Shown here piece after piece: positions 21,452-35,400 of a stretch of 64,000 nt of DNA. Under the pieces are notes generated by a model. The model was not told the origin of the DNA. It ran no database searches and worked only from the letters and a program-made list of their open reading frames with translations. The DNA is taken from assembly GCF_025370935.1 (NCBI RefSeq), contig NC_133493.1, forward strand, positions 9,087,254 through 9,151,253. Direction: 5' to 3'. This stretch comes from Choristoneura fumiferana. Taxonomy: Eukaryota > Arthropoda > Insecta > Lepidoptera > Tortricidae. How positions within the stretch are numbered: the first letter of the stretch is position 1; each line of letters starts with the position of its first letter. The position numbers and the translations under genes are program-made.

Positions 21452-24400
21452 CTACACATCAATAGTACATTGTGTATTGAGGGCCGTAAGAAGGGATTAC
21501 TAACAGAGTCTATTAGAAGCCCAACGCCGAAGGCGGAAGGCTTTTAATGACTCGAATTTGTAATTCCTTTGCTGCCCGTTATACACGAGATGATTTTCAT
21601 CACATTGCGAGGAAATAATGCAAAAATAAAAATTAAGTATTTTGTGTCTAACTAAACACTTCAATCAATCAATTGTGTTGTTGCAATTTTATAAAAATAA
21701 AATGTTCCTGTAAAATTAAATCAGTTAAATAACTTGGTTGATCATTAAATTTCATGAAAACTTTAGTAATAATCTTTACGTTATGTCCCTATATATTCTG
21801 AGATCTCATATACTTATTCCCTTTGGTTAGGGTAAGTAATTTTATAGTAAGCATAAGAGAAGTACTGAAATGTGTTAAGTTTATAAAAAAATGTATTGAT
21901 TTATCTTGTAATATTTATTGCTAATGCATAGACTGTTCAAATGGTATTTTTTACTGTTTTAATAATTTTAAACTAAAATTTATGTAATTATTGCATAATC
22001 CTTTAAAAGTAGTGGTCTCCTAGACCTCAACATAGGTTTTTTTGTGTTTCTGAAACAGGACGTAAGTAGTTAAGGGTTAAAACACATTTGCATGTGTCGT
22101 CGCGGACTAGCCAGATACATAAAAACTTGTACTTAACTGCCTTTCCTCAACCACGGTCATGTGATATACCTAGATATTATCCTAGCACGAACGAAATGTT
22201 GTAAGAGTTTGACCAAATAAAAACATCGACAGTCCTGTGTTATCGATAAATACATACCACTTCAACGACAAGACATACCTACCTACCTACATAGACGCCG
22301 CGTGCCACCGATCTTGTTCAAATTGAATGTAATTCGTATACTTGTTTAAAAAAATACACTTTGGGAAAAAAATGGGTTTGGGAAAAACTACATGATGTGA
22401 GATTCTGCGTCAAATGACAACATTTAAAAATAAAGTTTTTTTTCTTTTTCGCGTTTATAATAGCTGGTTAAAAATTAGACTACCCGTGTTTCTCGGTTTT
22501 CCTTTATTTTACTTAAATTCATCGTTATTAATTTATTAAAGAAATGGTTATTAATTAAAAAGACCGTATATATACAAAGTTAGGAATACTGATGTCGTGA
22601 TCTTAGCATGATAGATAATAAATTTTAAAAAAGTTACTTTAAACAGAACAGTAATGGAACTAACCATTCGTTGCCGTTCGTTCACGAATTACTTATTTTG
22701 CGTTTGCTGCTTTGCATCTGCTTTGAGTTTCTTTCTAATCTATATCTATGTTTATATATATAAAAAAGAAGAAACTGACTGACTGACTGACTGATTGACT
22801 GACTTATAGATCAACGCACAGCCCAAACCGCTGGCCTAGAAACTTGAAATTTTTACAGTGGTTCTTTTTATGATGTAAAAGAGCAATAAGAAAGGATTTT
22901 TAGAAATTTATCCCCTAAGGGGGTGAAATAGGGGGTGAAGTTTATATGAAATTTTCTCATTTCTGGCCGTAGAGGTATGAAATAGGTAGGTATATAAGTT
23001 CTCGATTACAATGAAAAATTAGCTGTGTAGGTGTAATGGATAAAATTCCCCCTAAAGGGGTAAAATAGGGGGTAATGCTAATGATTGTATGGAAATTTTC
23101 TCATTTCTGGACTTAGAACTATGAAAATAGGTATACAAGTTCTCGATAAGAATTAAAAGCGTTTTCCTCTTCTAATAGCTTTACTATATCTGGTAGTTTA
23201 TAGCCTCCAAGTATTGTTTGAACTTAGACACCATCTACTGAACACCTTGTAGCTTCGTAAATTCTTGAGGTAGTTATTCTTCCCTGCCGAAGGGTATGCC
23301 AAAATACACTATTAGCTTGCTGTCTGGTTTCTGATTCAATGGCACTCTTGACTTATGATGTCAAGTAATATGATAATAAGCTATTTATTGGCAAAACATT
23401 TCAAATTGTCCCAATCAACATCATTGGTGCAGTTGTTTGATTTGTATTTAAGGAAAATATCAAATACACTATACTCGTATTGGCCCAGTGTTTGTTTTGG
23501 CTGATTGATTATAATTTAAAAGTAATGAATTACTAATTTTTCTTTTTTTGCACTCATCTAAAAAATAAGTCCAAGTTGGGTGTAATAACAGCCGAATAAT
23601 ATAATATATATGTGTGTTGGCAGTGATGACATATGGATCAGAGACGTGGTGCTTTACTTTAGGCCTTATAAATAGGCTCAGAGTTGCTCAGCGAGCTATG
23701 GAGAGAGCTATGCTTGGGGTTTCTCTACGGACCGAATCAGAAATGAAGAGATACGTAGAAGAACAAGGGTCACCGACATAGCCAAGCGAATCAGCTCGTT
23801 GAAGTGGCAATGGGCGGGCCATATAGCACGGAGAACGGATGGCGTTGGGGCCGAAAACTTCTCGAGTGGAGGCCGCGGATCGGCAAGCGCAGCGTAGGAC
23901 GACCACCAACAAGATGGACGGATGACCTGGTTAAAGCCGCAGGTGTAGGTGGATGCAGGCCGCTGCCAACCGAAGCAACTGGAGGTCTGTGGGGGAGGCC
24001 TTTGTCCAACAGTGGACGTCCTACGGCTGAGATGATGATGCTGATGAATATAATATAATGTGGCTTATTATACAACAAATGGTGTGTTTGCAGCCACCTT
24101 CACTAGCTGTACAGTCGGCACATTTCGCATTATCTATAACATCTTGTTCTTCGTTTATAGTAGCCAACACACAGTGTACATTTTGGTACGACTCTATGTT
24201 CAGGCATAACTTTGCATTGAACGTAACAAAGTGAATTTTCACGTCGCACTTCGACATATCCCACACAAACATGTTTCTACTGTCTAGAGGATATGAGAAC
24301 CTTCGCTCTTCGAATTGCCGCCACATTGAAACAGTCATTTTCCCGCATGAATTGTAACAACATAAATTCGTTGACTTTGGGCAGATTGCGACTATCCGCT

Positions 24401-27400
24401 TTTACAAATCCGTCAGTCACTTTCATTTTAAATGTTATTTATCTCAAAAGAATAGTATTACGAGAATCAAAAGCGTGTCGTTACGCGTTAGATAGAATCA
24501 AGTAATCGTCAGACAGATAAAAAATGGACATGACACTCATTACAATTTTTTATTTATTTCAATTCCTATGGTAATAAATGGACTAAGGGCAATATTAGTG
24601 TATTCCTATCATTCACGATCCAACTTTTTTTACTGTTTTTCCAGAATATAAAAAACCTACTGCATAAAAAAATTCAAAAATATTTTTATTGTAATCAGCG
24701 GTGTAAAAATCTACAAACGGTATTTTTATTTTACTAACTCAGCACATTTGAATTGTTGTCAATTTGAAAGACAATCTCGGTGTGTGCGTGTTATGGAGTG
24801 ACCTATGGGATAATTCAATGACACAAAGAAATAAAGTTACGAATGTATTCCAAATTGTTTTGTGAAGTATGTAAAATATAAATAATTGTTAGTTTTGTTA
24901 TTATTATTTATTTATATATTTGTCTTTGTATAACTTCTATGACGTTGAAGTGGTACTTGTCGATAACAGGACTCTCGATGTTTTTATATGGTCAAACTCT
25001 TACAACATTTCGTTCCTGCTAGGAAAGTATATGTGCAACGTAACGTTAACATTTCTATTATTTTGTTTCTATATGCCGAATTAGTGTCATTTTGCACTAA
25101 TAATGCAAATACTTACATTATGAAGTAATAACAATTCCGTAAAATTTTAATGAAACATTCCTTCAGTATGACGGTAACACATAATGCCAAGCCAACTCAT
25201 CGGAGCAGCCGATGGGATTACACAGCGTCATGAAGATGCCGTCCAATGTATCATACATGAATGAGTCTTCATAATGCGTGAAAATCCGGGCCTGAAAAAG
25301 TTTTAAGCGTTTTAATAAAGTATCCATCAAATACATAAATGTGAATATAGAATAGGCCAAGAAAAGGAGGAAAACCTGGAAATAATTATACAACTGTAAT
25401 TTTCTTTTTCTATGATAATAATAAAGTACTGTTAGTTCTAGTTAAAATAAAAAGAATTAAACGTTTAAGGCTCCGAGTCAATGCGAAAAAATAAAAAACA
25501 TATTTTAATTTTATGAGTATGTACAGCAAAATAAATAACTTTGTAATAGTATCTCTATTATGATAATGATGTTTGCATTCCAGCTAAAGTAATCAAAATC
25601 AAACTATTTAATCAATCAAGGCTTAAGTATCATTATAAAAGAAGGTTCAGTAAGTTTCACGTTTTTTGGCATATCTTGTCAGAAATTAGTAAAAACCGAA
25701 ATTAAACAACAGGTTTGTCGTAGTTTGTACTTTGTGTGGTAAGTTCAAGTTGATTATATTTTGTTTTTTTTTTATTTATTTTTTATTTTGACTTTGTTTA
25801 ATTTTATTTTGTTTGATTGAGTTAGATTTTTTGTTATTTTGTAATTTTTTTATTGTATATTGTTTTTTTTTAGTATTATAATTAAAATGAAAAATGAAGG
25901 CCAATTATTAATATTCAACAATTTATTATGAATAATAATATATTGTGTGTTGATAAATTATTAAAAATTAAACAGGTTCTCTATGCAGATTTCTACAGTC
26001 ACAAATATGGGTGAGTAATGTTTGGAAAACCGAAATACATAACTAGGACTTTTAATAATTTATGCCGTTACATAATATTACTACTACTACTCATAATATT
26101 CATATTTTTTCTCACACACTTATTAATTAATATTAATGTTATTTGTGGCGTTATCTGGGAAAAGGTATCTTGTTGTCGGTATTGAGTTATTGATATCCCC
26201 ATAATCTACATACATTTAGCTATCGAACCATGTCAGAAACATATGCATGTAAAATGTAGGTTTAATAGATATTTTTTAAAAAAAATTTAAAGCTCAAAAG
26301 CCAGAAAAGGTGATTATGAGAAAATTGAATTCAAACTTATACACCCAATAAAAGTATGTTATTGTTGGAAGTTACATAGATGACATGCTATTTAAGGAGT
26401 AGATTGTACGGGCTTTCAGGTTTCAAGAACAATTTTGTAATTGGACAACGGTTTTCCTATAGTTTACCTTGCCAAAGTGCATAAAGTAAAAAAAAAGGTT
26501 GATGGATTTTTTAAATTTTTTCTATTTATAGTATATTTCCATTGGATTTTATCGAAGGAAAAAATATTATGCGTAATTGGACACTTAATAAGAACTACTC
26601 CGTTTTGAATTAACGTTGTTTATTGTATAAAAAAAATACTTTAACAAAAATAGCTTTGTTGTTTACAAATGTAATTAAACAGTCAAAATCAACAAACTTT
26701 TATATTTAGTACGCTAAAACATAGCCAAATGAGACCAAATTAACTCAACAAATCTAAACAACTAGTTTTTTCAGTCTCAAAATTCAAGGTAAAGTTTAGT
26801 AAAAAGTTGGTACAATCACTATATATTTTCTAAAAGGTACCTTATCGTCGGTGGTAAAATATTTAGTGATTATGAAGTGATATCATTTGAAAACGTCTAA
26901 TAACTTACGATTAATTTTAATAGTCTTAATTTAAAAACACTGTAGTATTAAAACTCTTACCAGAACCTATAATTTTGTCTCAACACACTAAATGATTAAC
27001 GTATTTGAAAAGGTACCTTATTGTCGGACGTAAAATGTTTAGTGACATAGTTAAGAATAAGATCTAAAAAAATGCTTTTGATTTGTAGTTGTAACTATTA
27101 ATCGTTATTATTATTACTATAAATCAACCTCTAAAGACCAGCAGGTGGTAGGACCTTGTGCAAGGTCCGCCCGGATTGCTACCACCATCTTGCTCGCTAA
27201 TCCTGCCGTGAATAGCAGTGCTTGCATTGTTGTGTTTCGGCGTGGAGAGTAAGACAGCCGGTGAAATTACTGGCATTTGAGGTATCCCATCTTAGGCCTC
27301 TAGGTTGGCAACGCATCTGCAATCCCCCTGGTGTTGCAGGTGTCTAAGGGCACTTGCTCGTTTGCCATCCAGTCGAATAAAAAAAGACAAATTGGCGTAA

Positions 27401-30400
27401 ATCGTCAATAAGGGCCTTATCACACTAGCGATTCGCGGGAGAGTTGAAAGCGAGGCAAGCGAGGCGCTGCGAGCGTATAACGATTTCGCCGCAAGCGCGC
27501 AACGATGTCGCTGCTGCGAGCGCATGGCGAGTTCGCTGCTTTAGCGCCAAAAACGCCATATTGTAGACTTTCGTATAATAAATAGGGCGTCTTCGGCGCT
27601 AACGCACGCGAACTTGCAGCGACATCGTTGCGCGCTCGCGGCGATATCGTTTCATGCTCGCGGTGAAATATTTCGCGCTCGAAGCGAACTCGCTGCGCGC
27701 TCACCTCGCTTTCAACTCGCCCGCAAATCGCTAGTGTAATAAGGCCTAACTGGCTACCGCCTAAGGGTGGCCAGTTATTGATGATTTACCTTACTCTAAT
27801 TAAACGCATTTTATGATGATTCTTGACGTTTTTTACGCGCCGACAAGCACCGCCATGGCCCGCGTGGGAACTAATGCCGAAGCTCTCTCATCTGAGAGGA
27901 GGCCTGTGCCCAGCAGTGGGACGTATAGGCTAGGATGATGATGATGATGATGACGCGCCGACAAAGTACCGACGTCCGACACGTCTTCCAAACCGATACC
28001 GAGCGCACAGAAAGCATTCAAGAGCGGCACCGACAATAAGGTACCTTTTTTACTAAACTTTAAGGGATGTTTTAACTCATAAAAATCGATTTAAAACTTG
28101 TGTCTCTGTCAAATTAAAATTTAGACCCTGCTTATTAATATAGAGTAAAAACATTTTAATTCAAGCGCGATTATCTCGGAAACTAGACCGACAACAAGGT
28201 ACCTTTACCAGATAACGCCACATTTCTTGAAAATAAGGTCGTCATTTCTTTGTACTTTAACTCCCGACTGTGTGTCGCGAGTTTTCAGAATGAGGGGATG
28301 GCGGTGGTGCGGGAGTTCGACTAGACCGTCAGTCATGAGCGGTCAGCAGCTCGATGCAAACGGTGGTGAAAGTCCGCGTTTACGAAAAATCTAGATACGT
28401 CGAATTGTTGCTCTACTTAATATTTTTACAAAATGTCTAACTACACTCAGGGACAAATTTAGAGGAACGCAATAAAAAAAATGGAACATTTATTTTTTTT
28501 TTTCTATTTTTCCTAGTCGAGCATTAAGTATGCGTTATGCTAACTTTTTATGCGTTCCTCTGAATTTGTCCCTGAATGTATATCACAATAAAACTCGATA
28601 TAACGTTTTGCGTATTTTATTTATATATCTGCAGAGAAAGAAAAGTCGCTTATATGTCGCTTTTCAGATCTCCAGTATCTCGGATTTACAGTATTATTAA
28701 AATAAATGATATTTATACATCACGTTTTTAATACAACTTTATTTTAACGCTATTTGAAGGGCGGCACTCAAAGTTATACTTACAAGATATTTGGTTACTT
28801 AACTATTTTGCTTATAGGAAAAAGTTAGGTAGTGTACGATATCTCATGATTTTTATAAAATACGGTTACGACCCCAATTTTTTTTCTTAATCGTCATCAT
28901 CATCTCAGCCGTAGGACGTCCTCTGTTGGACATAGGCCTCCCCAAAGACCTCCAGTCGCTTCGGTTGGTAGCGGCCAACAATATATTTAATTAATATTTG
29001 ATATTTAATTTTAATATTACATAAAATAATAAAAAACAACGGGTTATTGAATCATATCCAGGTGCTTCCATTTTTATGCGCCTACTTTACCTGTACTATG
29101 TGTAATATAATAAACTAAGGCCATACCTTGAAAAAACCGATGTAAATAAATAATACGCAAGTTGTAGGAATAGTCAGTCCAAATAAAGTAGCTACTAGAG
29201 ATTTGTCGTAGCTGTGCTCACATTTGTGATTCAGAAACTTGTTCAGCTTATAAGATATTATTGACCAAACCTGTAAACGGAACAAGGTCCAGTATTAAGC
29301 TTAGCGACTCAATTGTATGGAAACACAGAGACCGCGATATTTATTAGAGAAGTTGACGTGAACTAAAGCAGGCCGAAGTCGGGGTGTGCGGGGTACGCAA
29401 ACTTGTCATCCTTAAACACAAGTCCGTGGGGCTCAGAGAGAGTTTCAGTTTTCGTGCGTCTGAGATACAGAACGATCTTCCTCCTCCTTAGAGTACCGAC
29501 ATTTCCTTCCCAATTATTTAGGGGCAAAAGCAGAGTTCTTATTGAAAATAAAATCAAAATGAAATCACGTTAATTAAGCTTAAATGGAGATACTGTATCC
29601 AGACAAAATACAAGCAATCGTCAGGAGACACGCACACACAGACTTGCCACTGCCACCCTGTTTAGCTTAGTTCTTGATTTAAGTACCATGCTATTTCATG
29701 TTTTTATTCTATTCTTAGGGAAGCGTATTACTTGCTACCATATTTTTGTCAGTACAAAAAATATACCAGCAAGTTATGTGTAGGTACTTGTTTTTTTTTG
29801 TATTTAAAGCAGTGTTTTTTCCGTGACAGTATTTTTATTATTATTGAGATACTTATGTTCTGACTATGGATAGTAAAATTATAAATTGGTCAAGTGCGAG
29901 TCGGACTCGTACATGAAGGGTCCCGTAAACAGTTCAGTAAAAGTTTTCTTATAATTCTTCCAATATAAGTTTTTTGCTGACTTTACTTTATGCCCTGGTT
30001 ACCAAAGTACTCGTCAAGACGAATCCAACGAGTCCAAACTCGATGCGGTCGTGTTATTTATCACAGGAGTCCTATGGTCACCCGCTAGCTTTATCATCAG
30101 ATCAACTCCATGTTTATAATAATATTGCATTGTCATCGGATTTATACATGCGTTGTAAACTTTCAGCTCAATCGGTTTAAGATATTCGCTTCAAATCTGA
30201 GTTGAAAGATTCCACCCGAGCAAACATAGTTACATTACACCGCAAATAAATAATATATAATGCTTGTACTTAATAAGTTTTTGTTAAAATTTTCATTTTT
30301 AATACAAGCATTTTTTGGCGAATCTTTTTGTTTACTGTACTTGCAATGAAATTTGGTACAGATATGTTGTTTAGATCATAAAAGATCTATCAAAGAGACT

Positions 30401-31886
30401 CAGAGATACCACAGGAGACCGAAGAGCTGGCAGTTTCCTCGCTCAACGCATCAGTCTTGCGATCCAGCGGGGAAATGCTGCCAGCATCTTTGGTACCATG
30501 CCGCAGGGTCCATTTTTAGATTTAATATAATTTTAGTTTATTTAATTTTATTGTACATAATCATAAACTACATCATCCCAGCCTATATACGTCCCACTGC
30601 TGGGCACAGGCCTCCTCTCAGAACAAGAGGGCTCGGGCTATAGTTCCCACGCGGCCCAGTGCGGATCCCAATCCGCACTGGGCCCTTGCAACTTCACACG
30701 CACCATTGAATTGCTTCGCAGGTTTGTGTAGGTTTCCTCACGATGTTTTCCTTCACCGCAAAGCTCGTGGTAAATTTCAAATGTAATTCGCACACGAATT
30801 TGGAAAAACTCAGAGGTGCGAGCCGGGGTTTGAACCCACGACCCTCTGTTTGGGAGGCGATAGGTCAAACCACTAGGCCACCACGGCTTTCATAAATTAC
30901 ATATCTGTACCAATTTCAAGTCGGTACTATTAACTATTGAGGAGTTCCCTCCTGCAGAGACGATCCTGGCAGGACCACCAAGATGTCACTACCAGATTAT
31001 TGTATTGTCACCAAATTTACATAAGTATGCCAAATTTCAAGCCGATCGGACTACTGGAAGTGGTTCAAATTTAGCTTCCAAGACTTGTTCTAGTGCGTAA
31101 TTTATTTGTGTCAATGAAATAAAGAGATATGACTATGACTATGACAAGATTTGACCCCAAGCAAACAATATAAATAAATAAATGAACAAACAGGCAAGCT
31201 AAAGAAAAGCTTCTATAACTATCGCCGAAATGTAAGCACTTGTGCATGTATTTCGAATAAAAAACAATTTTAATTCTCAACCTCTTTGGTTGTGGTTGTC
31301 TGCTTTTGAAACTACTTTCGGGCGGCGCGCGCGGCTCAAAAAAAAAATTGTCTGTTAGCGCGGTTCATTCGCGGAATTAGGCGGACTTCGTATCTTGTGC
31401 AATTAAATAATAAGATGCTCCACTAGTGTGAATAAATTTAAACTGTATTATAAACCTTGTAAATAGTGTTTAATACTTAGTATGTTTCTTTAGTGTAAAA
31501 ACAATAGGTAAACATAGTAATCACGGTGTGGATTTGGCGAGCGCTTCATCAAAGTTGGCTTCATTGAGGTTTGTGGTTCATAATTGCTTTATTAACTTTG
31601 CACGAAAAACGAATAAAAAAACCACACAGTAAAAACAGTCACTATATTATATTATTATCGAAGCTTTTATAAATTATCATTTAAATCGCAACGGCTAATA
31701 ACGTCTAGCAACCAAAATACGCTGAAAAAAGCACGTTTCTTGTATGACGACCCCCCCTAAATTTGTAATTTATTTTTGTTTTAGTATTTGTTGTTATAGT
31801 AAGCAGCCACAGTAATACATAAAATGTGAAAATTGCAAGTGTCTAACTTTTACGCTTCTTAAGAGATAGAGCCCTGTGACAGACGG

Positions 31887-31917
<31 letters not shown>

Positions 31918-32377
31918 AGCGGAGTCTCAGTAATAGGGTCCCGTTGGCACCCTTTGGGTACGGCACTTAAAAATCAGCCCAGACATAACACCTGAGTCAA
32001 ACATCTGGTACCAACCATCGTACCACGGTTATGATGTTCTGAAGATGAGCTTGGTTGAGTTCGAAAACGATCAGTGTAGTGTGGCGGTGGTGATAGATGG
32101 CTTTATGTGATTTGTGTGTGCTCTTACAGTGTGGAGGTGGAGGAACTGCATGAACACGCATATTATCTTGCATAAACTTAGCATCATAAGTCGCTAGTGA
32201 TTAAAGAAATTACTCTTTTAGTTTCATTGATATACAGTAACGCCTGATTCAATAAGTTAGTTGTATATCATATTATTTTATGAAAAAAACAAGGCTATTT
32301 TTTTAGCTTTATTAAGTTTTAACTTTTAAATCCATTATATTTTTTGGGATCGCAAAAACTCCTGATTTTTTGAGCGA

Positions 32378-32408
<31 letters not shown>

Positions 32409-35400
32409 TTATGGTATAAAATAGTATCAATGTTATCATTATGTTGTGGCTTGCCGAACGCTGTAGGTATTTGAATAAACGGAGAACAATGTGTACCTTC
32501 GCAATTTTCCGCGGCACATCAGTAAAAATTCCAATTGATTCAGATAGTCTGTACCCATGGGGCTTTAAGTCCAAGGCTCTACTAGGCTAAGACTCGTGTA
32601 ACTGAGCCACTTTTGTTCTGCCACTTTTTTGAATTATGATCCCTATTTAATTTCATTTTTATTCATACAGATTAAATGTTATTTTAAATGCATGCAAAAC
32701 AATACAAAATCGACAGCACATTGATAATGTTTATCTAAGGGATGTCAAATAAATGTCAGAAATTGTTTAAAGGCCTTCGTACCAAGAGACAGCGATAAGT
32801 GCGATAACACCGCCATGTCCGATACACTGATTTAGCAATTAAACTTTGAGCATCAATTAATTATCTAAGTCCAATTTAACAAAAGTAGCTTAGGTATGCG
32901 AGTAAAGGCTGGTAGGTATATCAAAATCGCAAAAAATGTTATTAACGTCTTACCTTTTCAAGGAATATCATGATAATTACGTTCATGGTGTAAAAATCGT
33001 CAGTGCTTTGTAATGTCCCATATCCAAATCCATATTTAGGCACAAATTTACGTAATGCATAATTTTGAAGAAACATCAAGCCCACAGCAAGCCCGATAAA
33101 TAAGCAACACTGAAAAAAAAAGTAATAAGCATTTAAATGATATTGTATTGGACAACTCACGTCTTAAATCGAGTTTAGTTCGTAGCCCTTCTTCATAGAG
33201 CACGCGAAGCACTCTAAGCATAATTATTAGTTCTATATTACTAGGTACTACTTTTAAATTAACACTGTCCATTATTCTATAATGATGGTTTTGGGGAAAT
33301 AAATTACTTCAGAATTATTGACGACCAGATGGCCTATGGTTAGAGAACCTGACTACGAAGCTTGAGGTCCCGGGTTCGATTCCCGTGTCGGGGCAGATAT
33401 TTGTATGAAAAATACGAATGTTTGTTCTCGGGTCTTGGGTGTTTAATATGTATTTAAGTACCTATGTATCTATCTATATAATTATATTTATCCGTTGCTT
33501 AGTACCCATAACACAAGCTTTGCTAAGCTTACTTTGGGACTAAGTTAATTGGTGTGAATTGTCCCGTGTTTTTTTTTTTTTTTTTTTTTTTTATTCTTCT
33601 TTTTATTTTATTTGCTCTTCTGAAAACGTCTATCTTCTGTCATACGGCACTATAGCATTCTTAGTAGCTTGTCTAAAAGCGTATCAAAAAAACGTATATC
33701 GTCCGTCATTTCATTTGGCACCCTATCGTAATTACTATAGGTAGTGCCACCAAAGTTGATGTCACGCACACAAGAACATCTCATCTAATAAAATAACAGC
33801 GGGATTCTGAAATTCACTCATTCATTTCATTCGATCTTCATGTAACTGTGTGTGTAATCATTCAACATCTGAAACGTGTGTCTACGGTCATACGGCACCC
33901 TAGCATTAATTTCAGCTATTAGATTTAAAATAAAAGAATCATGAATAAGTATTAAAATAATATATTCCATTGATTCAAGTAGAATCCTAACTGAAAACAA
34001 ACGAAACACTTATGTTTGATGTACAAAAAGCGGATACTTATTTATACATGTCGCACGGGTTTTAGGCCCACAGTGGCGCCACATGTGCTAGATTTAAGAA
34101 CAATTCTGAATAAGTTACAACGTATTAAATATAATGACCCGGATAACTCACGTCTTAAACTCGATTTAAGACGTGAGTTATCCGGGTCATTATATTTAAT
34201 ATGAGTGAGTCTCACGGTAATTTCATGTTAAAAGTTACAACGTCTTTATTAAATGTTGATTGTTATTATTTTGTATCAAATTATTAGCGATGATCGGAAA
34301 CGCCAAGCGATAAGCTTGGGTGCGGTCGACGCAGAACTAGTTATCGTAAGGTTGGCTTACCTGAGGGGTGGAAATGGGAGGGAGTAGGCTGACCGTAACT
34401 AATAAAAGGCAGGTAAACGGGGACGAACGGACATTCTTAATCGAGCCGTCAAACGATACGCACGTCTTAACTAGTTCTGCGACGAACACACCGCGTTTCC
34501 GGTTTTTTTTAATCGATTTTATTCGCCTTTAATTATTTAAATCGGAATATACACACTTGTGCCTAAATTTCCGAGTCTTATTTCGCATTTCCTATAATGC
34601 ACGGCCAAGATGACAGTGGTGCCCCGGAGGAAGACCCGACATACAGATAATTCAAATTGTCGCAAGGTGCAACAATAGTTACTATACTTCATTTAATTTA
34701 GAATTAGAAACCACAACAACATTATATTGCGGTTCGTGAACTGTAATCTCTTTACAATTTGCACTAGAGTAACAATTGACCACACGCAAATAAAGTGACA
34801 TTAAAACAATTTTATTTTGCGGCTCCCAGACTATTGTACTGTACCATTTGCTAGGTAAGAAATAGTTGACCAGACGCAATAATATAATGTTATTGTGGTT
34901 TCTAATTCTAAACTAAAAAAGTATAGTTCACGACTTCCACACAGTAGGTCGGTATACTTGAGAGTTGTTTGTTACAGTATCCATAATTACAGCTTACAAC
35001 TAGTTCTAATAATATTAATTGTTTAAGCGGAAAAGAGCACGCAGACAGAAAGCACACTCACAATACACCACCTAAGTATTTGGTTCGGCGTTTAAAACTA
35101 TATGAATCGATAGAGTTACTTACATACGCAATTGCTGCAACAGTGCATAATAAAATGTTAAATATAAATTTTAAAATTTCATAGCCAAGCTGTTTTCCCT
35201 TATTTTGTATTAAATGGTATTGAGCTCTGTAAAAGAACAAATATGATAAAGTTATTTATGTATGTAATGTATGTATGTAAACTCTTTATTGTACAAAAGA
35301 AAATAAACAAAACACAATTGACAAACTTTGAGATACTGTATGGGCCCGAGAGTGAAATAGGCTACTTTTTATCCCGATATTCCCACGGGATAGGAATATA

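Larger units (their letters stand above)
26144..28222. mobile_element. 2.08-kb TIR element with iterated GGTACC motif
   Basis: The left end 'TGTGGCGTTATCTGG' and its continuation 'AAGGTATCTTGTTGTCGGT' are matched in reverse complement by the right end 'ACCGACAACAAGGTACCTT', 'CCAGATAACGCCACA'. The motif 'AAGGTACCTTATTGTCGG' or a close variant also occurs at 26837, 27010 and (reverse) 28030. A SINE-like repeat, a large fold-back and an RTE-type tail are nested inside. No transposase is visible and the target duplication is unclear. Confidence 0.6.

Noticed and set aside
29363..29557. 64-codon minus-strand frame near anoctamin exon i
   Set aside because: Exons h and i join directly in phase, and the frame has no flanking splice sites in the right phase. 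I recognise no family.
31889..31919. CRISPR-like spaced repeats ((CAGA)n and similar runs)
   Set aside because: These are simple microsatellites inside a TE family, in a eukaryotic genome. No spacer structure.
33048..33272. 74-codon minus-strand frame over anoctamin exon h
   Set aside because: It is an alternative frame of the exon. The chosen frame gives hydrophobic spans and matches the phases of both neighbours.
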